Under the pieces are notes generated by a model. The model did not search any database and was not told the DNA's origin. It saw only the letters and a list, made by a program, of their open reading frames with translations. The position numbers were made by a program, and so were the translations under genes. 12,438 nucleotides of DNA from CAZFLN01 sp964519905 (lineage in GTDB: Bacteria; Patescibacteriota; Microgenomatia; UBA1400; UBA1396), in the NCBI GenBank assembly GCA_964519905.1, contig CAZFLN010000020.1, positions 1 to 12,438 on the forward strand, given 5' to 3'. Below are positions 6,853 through 12,438 of this stretch, piece by piece; position 1 is the first letter of the stretch; the number at the start of each line of letters is the position of its first letter.

Positions 6853-8046
6853 TTATTGCGTGCTTTTGCGCGCCCGCCAATTATCGAAAACATGTAATCG
6901 TGCATCGACAACTGATGCAAAAAATGGATCAGTACGATACTGATTCGAAAGTGCTGACCAAATATACAGAATCTCGGTTGAGTTTATATCTGGGCCAAGT
7001 AATACAACGGTGTTGCCGGCAATAAATGATTCGCGAGCAATGTTTGTCAGAAAATCAGGTCTGTTCTGTTCCTGATTGTCGTTCTGATATGACGAAATCA
7101 TATCAATATCGTCTGTAATAATAAGTGTGGATGGAAACGCTGCGAGAAGATCGAGACACGCTGCACTCAAAGAACACGGTTTTTCTTGGCCTGGCAAACT
7201 TGCGTGAGATGTCATGACCGCTAGTTCCGAAAAATCATTCAAGAGATCAAAAAATAGTGACACTTCGTCAATGCTTAGTATTTGGGCAGAATCATAGTGC
7301 AGATCAATCAAAACATCTCCAATCCCAGGGAAATGTTTAATTGTTGGATTCACTCCAGATTGCATGTAAAGCGAGACAGCGTGTCTCGTACTCAGAAGAA
7401 GTGTTTCTCTGCTATGCGAGCATATTCGACCACTCATAGTGTGAGCAGGCTGAGGACTATAATCTATAACTGGACCCAAAATGACATCAACTCCTGCACG
7501 ATGCAATTCTTGTGCTGAGGCTGAAATCCGAGATGTTCTGTACGTGGCATCTTTCTTGCAAAATGACTCCCATTTTTCGAGTGGAGTAAATCCAGTTCCC
7601 AAGCGTTGCACCATACCACCCTCATGATCTAGCGCGATCAGTGAAGAGTTTGTTATGCGCTGAATATCAGTAATGCTCGACTGCACTGTAGGAAAAGTGA
7701 GCTTAGAGCCATATAAAACGATCATTGCAGGTTGTAAGTGCAAAAGTAGATCCCACTGTTCTTGCGATACACCAGAATACTTTTGAGGAGGAGTTTGATT
7801 CTTAATTCGAACGGATACAGCAAGAAGTTGGGCGATTTTTTGTTCAGGAGATCGACTGTCTTGCGATTCGATTTCATTATCATGAATTACTGTTTCCTTA
7901 GGAGACATCTGCGTCGATTTTTCTTGATTCACAATACGAAAAAAAAGAATCACCCCCAAAAAGCAAAAAGGAAGAATCGTAATAATCACGCCTAATACTG
8001 TGCGTGTCTTCATTTTTATACGATTATTCGTTCCAAAAAAATTCAT
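6853..8046 (-). CDS. Membrane-anchored NagZ-like glycoside hydrolase family 3 protein
   Basis: After a hydrophobic anchor (about 17-37) and a polar linker, the protein follows the catalytic barrel of bacterial beta-N-acetylglucosaminidase NagZ. Motifs are IALDHEGGMVQRLG (137-150; NagZ IDQEGGRVQR), GVDVILGPVIDYSP (185-198), IKHFPGIGD (236-244), DLH (248-250) matching the Asp-His catalytic dyad region, MTSHASLP (278-285) and TDDIDM (311-316) matching the nucleophile segment. The second glycine-rich motif is KHFPGIGD instead of KHFPGHGD. Predicted role is hydrolysis of a beta-linked aminosugar, possibly from peptidoglycan, on the outer face of the membrane. The start is uncertain: ATG 8046 or ATG 8013 (codon 12), neither with a Shine-Dalgarno sequence. 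The length of about 397 residues is normal for a single-domain GH3 with an anchor. Confidence 0.83.
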   Translation of the reverse strand: MNFFGTNNRIKMKTRTVLGVIITILPFCFLGVILFFRIVNQEKSTQMSPKETVIHDNEIESQDSRSPEQKIAQLLAVSVRIKNQTPPQKYSGVSQEQWDLLLHLQPAMIVLYGSKLTFPTVQSSITDIQRITNSSLIALDHEGGMVQRLGTGFTPLEKWESFCKKDATYRTSRISASAQELHRAGVDVILGPVIDYSPQPAHTMSGRICSHSRETLLLSTRHAVSLYMQSGVNPTIKHFPGIGDVLIDLHYDSAQILSIDEVSLFFDLLNDFSELAVMTSHASLPGQEKPCSLSAACLDLLAAFPSTLIITDDIDMISSYQNDNQEQNRPDFLTNIARESFIAGNTVVLLGPDINSTEILYIWSALSNQYRTDPFFASVVDARLHVFDNWRARKSTQ

Positions 8047-8090
8047 AGATACATATCAATTTCTAGAGTAACATACTCCCAGTGTTCACA

Positions 8091-8099
8091 TGGTAGGAT
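8091..8099 (+). promoter_or_regulatory. Putative extended -10 box for the PP-loop-like gene
   Basis: TGGTAGGAT has the TGn extension and a -10-like hexamer eight bases before ATG 8108. This favours 8108 over 8090 as the start and would give a nearly leaderless mRNA. The AGGA inside it could instead serve as a ribosome binding site for 8108. Confidence 0.35.
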
Positions 8100-8107
8100 G
8101 TCAATAC

Positions 8108-9298
8108 ATGCGCGTGACAAATATCTCTGTTCAAAAAGAAAAAACCTCCTACAAAGTTTCCGCTGATTTCTTTTTTGAGTCTCCACTTGGTGGGAAAAAA
8201 GCTCAGATTCGTTTTTGGTTTTACTGGGTGTGCTCTCTCAGTTCAGAGCCAATCCACGCACTTAGGCGCAGAGGCACTGTTCGAAAAAACATATGGTTTC
8301 GTATTCCTGCTAAGTCATATTCGAAAATGCATTGGCAAAATATTTCTGATGCTTTTTTTCTTCTCGCACTTCCACTCGCCATTGCGAAAAAAGAAAATTT
8401 GTTCTTTGATTCGCCAGTTTCTCAAGAAGTTATGCAAAAAGTTCCTGGCATATATGAGCACTATCAGGAAATTGTGACCCGATTTATTCAAGTCACAACA
8501 CAGCCACAAAGCAAGAATGAACAGTTGCAACAACGTATACGTTTGCCGAAAATCACGGCCCAATTTTTTACTTTAGGAGTCGATTCTTTTTATTCACTCA
8601 GTTTGCGAAAAAAGTGCTTACCAGACAAACTCCTGTATGTCGATGGATTTGATACGCCTTTTTATTATAAAAAACTCCTCGATTCGATACATGCAAGAAT
8701 CACGCAAGTAGCAAGAAGTACGGATTCAAATCCAGTGTTTGTACAAACAAATCTTCGAGAAGTTTCTGACAAAATACTTGGTTGGGGGCGATATCATGTT
8801 ACTGCACTCGTTGCTGTTTCGACCATACTCGAATGCACTGATACGGCGATTAGTGGTGAGTCGTTCGAGTCAGATGATTGGGGCTTACGAACCGGAATTG
8901 ATCGATTATACTCAACCACCACACAGAATATTACATTTGTGGCACATAATGTTTCTCGACTGAAAAAAATTCAAGGGATCCTTGATACTCCATTCAAAAA
9001 AATGTTCATAGAACACGTACGAGTCTGTTGGGAAAATGTTCGTCAACAAGTTCCACCGTACAACTGTTCTCTCTGTCAAAAGTGCCTCAAAACTCAAATT
9101 ACGCTATCAGTGCTTGGTATTCAAAATGCTCCGTCTTTTTCCCAATTTCATCCAGAACATCTCAACGACATTCGACTCGTGAGTCATGTGTATGAAGAAT
9201 GGAAAGAACTCCTTGCTGTGGCTCAAGAGAGGATTCCAGATCAAGTCACTCTTTTAGTGGCGATCAAAAATCTTCTGCAGAAACCGCTCCGTGTGTAA
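8108..9298 (+). CDS. PP-loop-like (adenine nucleotide alpha hydrolase) protein with Cys cluster
   Basis: I recognise a family of uncharacterised proteins often found beside glycosyltransferases, but no named function. The middle part has a PP-loop-like segment, FTLGVDSFYSL (about 154-164), where pyrophosphatase and synthetase relatives have SGGxDS. It is followed by a LLYVDGFD strand, a VQTNLRE motif and a region of WGRYHVTALVAVSTIL. The C-terminal part has a conserved-looking RVCW and YNCSLCQKCLKT (Cys near 307, 320, 323 and 326), which could bind zinc or a metal cluster. A soluble cytoplasmic protein is expected. The start is taken as ATG 8108 because a likely -10 box overlaps ATG 8090; the longer form adds only six residues. 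The last 45 bases overlap the convergent YdcF-type gene. Context suggests a role in making or modifying a surface-glycan precursor; this is inference. Confidence 0.7.
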   Translation: MRVTNISVQKEKTSYKVSADFFFESPLGGKKAQIRFWFYWVCSLSSEPIHALRRRGTVRKNIWFRIPAKSYSKMHWQNISDAFFLLALPLAIAKKENLFFDSPVSQEVMQKVPGIYEHYQEIVTRFIQVTTQPQSKNEQLQQRIRLPKITAQFFTLGVDSFYSLSLRKKCLPDKLLYVDGFDTPFYYKKLLDSIHARITQVARSTDSNPVFVQTNLREVSDKILGWGRYHVTALVAVSTILECTDTAISGESFESDDWGLRTGIDRLYSTTTQNITFVAHNVSRLKKIQGILDTPFKKMFIEHVRVCWENVRQQVPPYNCSLCQKCLKTQITLSVLGIQNAPSFSQFHPEHLNDIRLVSHVYEEWKELLAVAQERIPDQVTLLVAIKNLLQKPLRV

Positions 9299-9793
9299 AA
9301 GGAGAAATTCTTTGCAAAATCGCTGAAGCTGCAAATACATACTCCCAGGACTTTCGGCCGTGAAAACGTCAAACATATACTGTTGGCTCAAATTTTGACG
9401 TAAAAGAAACAGGACCCGATTTTTGTGGAAACTCGATGTAATTACCAAAATCTTTTTCCAGCCATGAGGCTCAAAAAAAAGCTTGGTACTATATAAAATA
9501 TTCTCCTTTGTGTTTTGAGAATACTCTTCCGTAAGAATATCTTCTTCGGGCACACGTAAACCAATCGCATAAGTTTTCATAAGCTGCGACTCAGTAGTAC
9601 GGGGCGGTTCATGATCCCAATGGCTACTCCATTTTCCAGACATAAGTATTTTTGAGGCAAATCCATCGCCATACAACTTCTTGGCCACATGTATTCGTTT
9701 TTTTACACCAAGTGGAAGTTTTTCTTGATCGGTAATACCACCAGCCAAAACGAGAATTACATCAAATGGAGGAGTTTTCTGCTGTTGTTTCAT
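9254..9793 (-). CDS. YdcF/SanA-like DUF218 domain protein
   Basis: The 179 residues cover a whole DUF218 domain: ILVLAGG (13-19), LYGDGFASKILMSGKW (40-55), TTESQLMKTYAIGLRVPEEDI (66-86), the EYSQNTKENILYS signature (90-102) and LVITSSFHKNRVLFL (116-130), which contains the conserved SxFHxxR. Family members include YdcF, SanA and ElyC, several tied to envelope integrity or peptidoglycan and envelope-glycan metabolism, but the reaction is generally unknown. Unlike many relatives there is no N-terminal membrane segment, so it should be cytoplasmic. No Shine-Dalgarno sequence precedes the ATG. A TATACC box on the minus strand (9823-9828) could drive it with a short leader. It is divergent from the pyruvyltransferase gene and overlaps the end of the PP-loop gene by 45 bases. 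Confidence 0.85.
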   Translation of the reverse strand: MKQQQKTPPFDVILVLAGGITDQEKLPLGVKKRIHVAKKLYGDGFASKILMSGKWSSHWDHEPPRTTESQLMKTYAIGLRVPEEDILTEEYSQNTKENILYSTKLFFEPHGWKKILVITSSFHKNRVLFLLRQNLSQQYMFDVFTAESPGSMYLQLQRFCKEFLLLHTERFLQKIFDRH

Positions 9794-9863
9794 TTTTTTG
9801 AATCGCGACTGTTTCCCATTGAGGTATAAAGAATTCTATCAAGTTTTTTTTGAGATGATTCTG

Positions 9864-9869
9864 TACACT
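9864..9869 (+). promoter_or_regulatory. Putative -10 box of the pyruvyltransferase gene
   Basis: TACACT is the same hexamer as before the YgjP-type gene. Transcription would begin near 9876, leaving a leader of about eight bases to ATG 9884, or none if TTG 9875 is used. Confidence 0.33.
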
Positions 9870-9883
9870 TGAGTTTGAAGCGT

Positions 9884-11164
9884 ATGAATCTTCCCAGAAA
9901 AATTCTTTTTGTTGCTGATATCGGCGGTCATAGAGAATTACAATACTACCATGTTGGCGATGAAGCAATGTTTCTCGAAACATACAGATGGTACAAACAA
10001 CACCATTCGCAGTGGACAATGTCGGCGTTTTCTTGGCATAAAATGCATACAAAACTAGATGTTCTTGAGGTTCCCCACCTCCATTGGCACAAAAAAACAA
10101 GCAGAGTTCTTCTTAAACTGAGTGTGCTGTATCTTCTTTGGAAATGCACTCGAATTTCTTTCCTGCAAACACATGAGCTTGAGTTTATTTCTACTATTGA
10201 GAAGCAAGATCGAATCCACTTTACTGGTGGAGGAAATCTCAGTAGCCTGTTTCGACCATGGTTGTACTATTGTTTTTTTATTCTGCTCGTTGCGAAGTGC
10301 TCAAAAATTCCAGTTCTTCTCACCAGTCAAACACTTGGTCCATTTCGAGGAGTTGATCGTTTTTTTGCTGCTTGTTTCCTCAACACAGCCGCCCTCATTG
10401 CAACACGAGATCAGACTTCGCGTCGAGACGCATTTTTTCGGTATGGACTCCTTCTTCCTCAATTTAAAAATGTTCTCGATGCAGCATACACTCTTCCTCT
10501 CAAATATGACCAAAGACTTCAATTGAACTCGCACAAAAAAAGTGTAACAATTGGGCTCAGTGTTCATTCTTGGAAAGACTCAAACAAAAAAACGATTCTA
10601 CTTATACAAAAAGCGATTTCGGAACTCGAAAAAAAACATACAGTACACATTGTCCTTATTCCACATCACATCAGCTCAGTTTCAAGAGAAGAAGATGACA
10701 TAACTTTTATGAAAACACTCACCAGCAATCTCCCAGTGAGTGTTTCAGTGCAGGTTCCCGACATCTTTCCTGAAATGCTCGATAGTGCCGATACGCTTGC
10801 CCAAAAAATTCTTTGCCTTACTTCTCAAGTAGACATGCTTATTACGACAAGATATCACGGGATCATTTTTGCACTTGCTCAAAAGATCCCACTCATTGTG
10901 TTGAATTTCGACGAATACTATCGCATTAAAAACGCAGGAGCACTTCATATGTTTTTTGGCGAAAAAGCTTCTGAAATGCTCATTGATGTAAATAATCGCA
11001 CTGCATCTTTTCAGCTCACGCAGAAACTTTCTCAAATTTTTCTACAAGAAATGAGTATGAATTCACTTGTTGAAAAAAACAACCAACTCGATATACCACA
11101 TCTTGACACCATTCTCACTGATTATGAACAGACACTTTCTCCAACAAAAGTGAGCGCACTATGA
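9884..11164 (+). CDS. Polysaccharide pyruvyl transferase family protein
   Basis: The family (CsaB and related) transfers pyruvate from phosphoenolpyruvate to sugar residues of cell-wall or exported polysaccharides. The sequence shows an N-terminal Rossmann-like half with ILFVADIGG (7-15), the HVGDEAM motif (23-29), HFTGGGNLSSLF (112-123), LLTSQTLGPF (145-154) and ATRDQTS (173-179). The C-terminal half has VTIGLSVHSW, IPHHISS and the signature MLITTRYHGIIFAL (318-331), followed by PLIVLNFDEYYRIKNAG. It has 426 residues, is soluble or peripheral, and no signal peptide is seen. ATG 9884 is chosen as the first ATG in frame and gives a natural start before the first beta strand; TTG 9869 and 9875 are alternatives. 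The stop codon overlaps the next gene's start (ATGA), so it is coupled to the glycosyltransferase. Its pyruvylated glycan is unknown. Confidence 0.87.
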   Translation: MNLPRKILFVADIGGHRELQYYHVGDEAMFLETYRWYKQHHSQWTMSAFSWHKMHTKLDVLEVPHLHWHKKTSRVLLKLSVLYLLWKCTRISFLQTHELEFISTIEKQDRIHFTGGGNLSSLFRPWLYYCFFILLVAKCSKIPVLLTSQTLGPFRGVDRFFAACFLNTAALIATRDQTSRRDAFFRYGLLLPQFKNVLDAAYTLPLKYDQRLQLNSHKKSVTIGLSVHSWKDSNKKTILLIQKAISELEKKHTVHIVLIPHHISSVSREEDDITFMKTLTSNLPVSVSVQVPDIFPEMLDSADTLAQKILCLTSQVDMLITTRYHGIIFALAQKIPLIVLNFDEYYRIKNAGALHMFFGEKASEMLIDVNNRTASFQLTQKLSQIFLQEMSMNSLVEKNNQLDIPHLDTILTDYEQTLSPTKVSAL

Positions 11165-11937
11165 TCTCTGTAGTGATAGTAACCTTTAATGAATCGCACT
11201 CGTTAAAAAAATGTCTGCAGAACATCTCTCGCTTTGCTGATGAAATTGTAGTTGTCGATCTTGGCTCCTCAGACAACACCGTGACCATAGCCCAAATGTT
11301 TGGAGCTCGCGTCGTTTTTCACCCATTTGTTCAGTATGTAGAGTTAGTCCGAAACTTCGCAATTGACCAGTGCCGAGGTTCTTGGATTCTGATTCTCGAT
11401 CCAGATGAAAAAGTTCCGCGATCTCTACAAAACTACATGCGAGTATTCTCTCAACGCTCTCAAAAAGGAGCGCTTAATATTCCACGAGCGAATATATTTT
11501 TTGGCACTTGGATTGTTCATTCAAACTTTTGGCCAGACCGTCAGGTAAGATTTTTCTCAAAGGGAGTTGTGGAGTGGCAAACACGCATTCATTCGTATCC
11601 CAAAACCAGTATTCCGCCGCTCAAAGTCCCCCAGCATTTTGAGTTGAGTCTTTTACATACATCGTATCCAACATTCTCAAGCTTTCTCTCTAAACAAAAA
11701 CGATATGCCAGACTTCGTGCTCAGGAACGATATGATAGCGGGGAATCAGCTCGAGCTGACATCCTGTTATTGAACCTGTGTCGAGAATTTCTAGCTCGAT
11801 TTATCAAGCACGGTGGCTGGCATGGTGGGAAGCATGGATTGTACCTGCTTTTTGGTATTTTGTACTATCACTGGATGACAGAATATGTACTGTGGCAACT
11901 TCAGAAACATGCTTCTGAGCATCATATAACTATTTAG
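11161..11937 (+). CDS. Family 2 glycosyltransferase, WaaE/KdtX-like
   Basis: The GT-A fold motifs are clear: SVVIVTFNESHSL (3-15), DEIVVVDLGSSDNT (27-40) binding the nucleotide sugar, ILILDPDE (76-83) as the DxD-like metal site, and a central WPDRQVRFFSKG segment (124-134) that is typical of the WaaE/KdtX group of lipopolysaccharide-core glucosyltransferases. The C-terminal HGGWHGGKHGLYLLFGILYY region (217-236) resembles the membrane-associating tail of that group. It likely adds one sugar to a lipid- or surface-linked glycan on the inner membrane face. The usual DADE is DPDE here. The ATG overlaps the pyruvyltransferase stop codon, so the two should be made together and probably serve one glycan. 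Donor and acceptor cannot be read from the sequence. Confidence 0.88.
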   Translation: MISVVIVTFNESHSLKKCLQNISRFADEIVVVDLGSSDNTVTIAQMFGARVVFHPFVQYVELVRNFAIDQCRGSWILILDPDEKVPRSLQNYMRVFSQRSQKGALNIPRANIFFGTWIVHSNFWPDRQVRFFSKGVVEWQTRIHSYPKTSIPPLKVPQHFELSLLHTSYPTFSSFLSKQKRYARLRAQERYDSGESARADILLLNLCREFLARFIKHGGWHGGKHGLYLLFGILYYHWMTEYVLWQLQKHASEHHITI

Positions 11938-11941
11938 TTGA

Positions 11942-11964
11942 CTTGACTTTTAGACTAAGCCAAG
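11942..11964 (+). other. Imperfect hairpin after the glycosyltransferase gene
   Basis: CTTGACTT and AAGCCAAG form an eight-pair stem with one A-C mismatch and a seven-base loop, starting five bases after the stop codon. No T-run follows on the plus strand, so a terminator role is doubtful. The rest of 11965-12011 shows nothing I can name. Confidence 0.25.
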
Positions 11965-12011
11965 AATCTCCAGAGGGAAAATTTGTAATCTTTGCTTTTT
12001 GTATCAGATCT

Positions 12012-12096
12012 TGAGGAGTCGCATAGTGGGTCTAGTGCAGTGATGAAATAAACTGCCGTACCGAAAGATCGAGAGTTTCAAATCTCACCGCCTCCG
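12012..12096 (+). pseudogene. Decayed tRNA-Ser copy
   Basis: The stretch aligns along its whole length with the tRNA-Ser at 6626-6712. It shares the 12-base block 12018-12029 (6632-6643), CTAGTGCAG at 12032-12040 (6645-6653) and a 17-base block at the 3' end (12081-12097, equal to 6697-6713). The acceptor stem keeps five of seven pairs. The T stem has an A-A mismatch and its loop is eight bases instead of seven. No normal seven-base anticodon loop can be drawn. It is therefore a decayed duplicate or a tRNA-derived recombination scar, not a working tRNA. It overlaps the 3' end of the acetyltransferase gene by 12 bases. Confidence 0.75.
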
Positions 12097-12438
12097 CACC
12101 AACCCATACACCAGAACATCCAGAAACTTTCCATCAACATACTCAGCCTCACGGAGCGTTCCCTCATGTATAAAACCAAGTCGTTCTGGCACACGCTGGC
12201 TGGCGGTGTTGCCAGCAGCGGCTTGAATTTCTATGCGATGGAGGTGTAATTCTTCAAAACAGAATCGAGTGAGCGCTCGGACTGACTCCGTCATGATGCC
12301 GTTTCCTTGAAATTCCTCGCCAAGCCAATATCCAAAACTTGTTTGTTGGCGCAAGAGATGTACGGTGTGCAGCCCGATACAGCCAACAAGTTGATTTTTG
12401 TACCAAATTCCCAGTTCTAATCCCGTGCCATTTTGCGG
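12085..12438 (-). CDS. RimJ/RimL-type GNAT N-acetyltransferase (partial, start outside window)
   Basis: The frame is open to the window edge, so the N-terminus is missing; about 117 residues are visible. They cover the core of the GNAT fold: ELGIWYKNQLVGCIGLH, then SFGYWLGEEFQGNGIMTES with the acetyl-CoA pyrophosphate-binding loop (FQGNGIM), HRIEIQAAAGNTASQRVPERLGF and a GTLREAEYVDGKFLDVLVYGL tail. This pattern is typical of RimJ/RimL-like acetyltransferases, which acetylate ribosomal protein N-termini or small amines; the actual substrate is not predictable. The final codons (RRR and TGA) lie in the tRNA-like sequence at 12085-12096, so the gene end was built from, or overlaps, that repeat. 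An in-window TTG at 12354 is not a credible start because conserved fold lies upstream of it. Confidence 0.87.
   Translation of the reverse strand, partial: PQNGTGLELGIWYKNQLVGCIGLHTVHLLRQQTSFGYWLGEEFQGNGIMTESVRALTRFCFEELHLHRIEIQAAAGNTASQRVPERLGFIHEGTLREAEYVDGKFLDVLVYGLVRRR

Larger units (their letters stand above)
6626..12097. other. Candidate island between tRNA-Ser and its decayed copy
   Basis: Two same-direction tRNA-Ser-like sequences bracket about 5.3 kb that appears more AT-rich by eye than 1-4173 or the acetyltransferase end. The bracketed genes concern cell wall and surface glycans. No integrase, transposase or further inverted repeats are seen, so this could be a degenerate integrated element, an exchanged cassette or a tandem tRNA duplication that was later filled. 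Confidence 0.4.

Noticed and set aside
9790..9818. Nine-codon upstream frame overlapping the YdcF-type start with an A7 slippery run
   Set aside because: It has no ribosome binding site and the peptide is not recognisable, so coincidence is the simplest reading.
9762..10100. 112-codon minus-strand frame across the divergent promoter region
   Set aside because: It overlaps the start of the pyruvyltransferase gene in antisense and the start of the YdcF-type gene, and its translation has no family features.
12012..12096. A second working tRNA
   Set aside because: The anticodon arm lacks a seven-base loop, the T loop has eight bases and two acceptor pairs are mismatched, so it is better read as a decayed copy.

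Overview
The window looks like a bacterial chromosome segment read with the standard code: several genes end in TGA, which argues against the recoded Gracilibacteria and Absconditabacteria lineages. Proteins with short N-terminal membrane anchors, a divergent RNase J, a Lon-type ATPase without a protease domain and tightly packed genes would suit a Patescibacteria (CPR) genome. That placement is inference; there is no rRNA or other strong marker here.

Region 1 (1-4173) is housekeeping-like and relatively GC-rich by eye. It holds a Lon-type AAA+ module whose gene ends before any S16 protease domain, a family 4-type uracil-DNA glycosylase lacking most of its Fe-S cysteines, and RNase J with an altered motif C. 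Convergent to these is a YgjP-type zinc metallopeptidase. The glycosylase and the metallopeptidase each have an extended -10 box exactly six bases before the start codon, so both transcripts are probably leaderless.

Region 2 (4258-6527) is a two-gene operon with an ATGA overlap: a membrane-anchored alpha/beta hydrolase and a membrane-anchored C39-type cysteine peptidase with a C-terminal TPR-like part. Both catalytic domains should lie outside the cytoplasmic membrane. A promoter-like sequence, a strong hairpin and tRNA-Ser(GCU) follow.

Region 3 (6713-12011) is more AT-rich by eye and is bracketed by the intact tRNA-Ser and a decayed full-length copy in the same orientation. It carries a membrane-anchored NagZ-like glycoside hydrolase (minus strand), an unnamed PP-loop-like protein with a cysteine cluster, a YdcF-family protein (minus strand), and a coupled polysaccharide pyruvyltransferase and family 2 glycosyltransferase. 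This reads as a cell-envelope or surface-glycan module, perhaps acquired or exchanged at the tRNA gene. No integrase is visible.

Region 4 (12085-12438) is the 3' part of a RimJ/RimL-type N-acetyltransferase on the minus strand. Its last codons lie inside the decayed tRNA copy.
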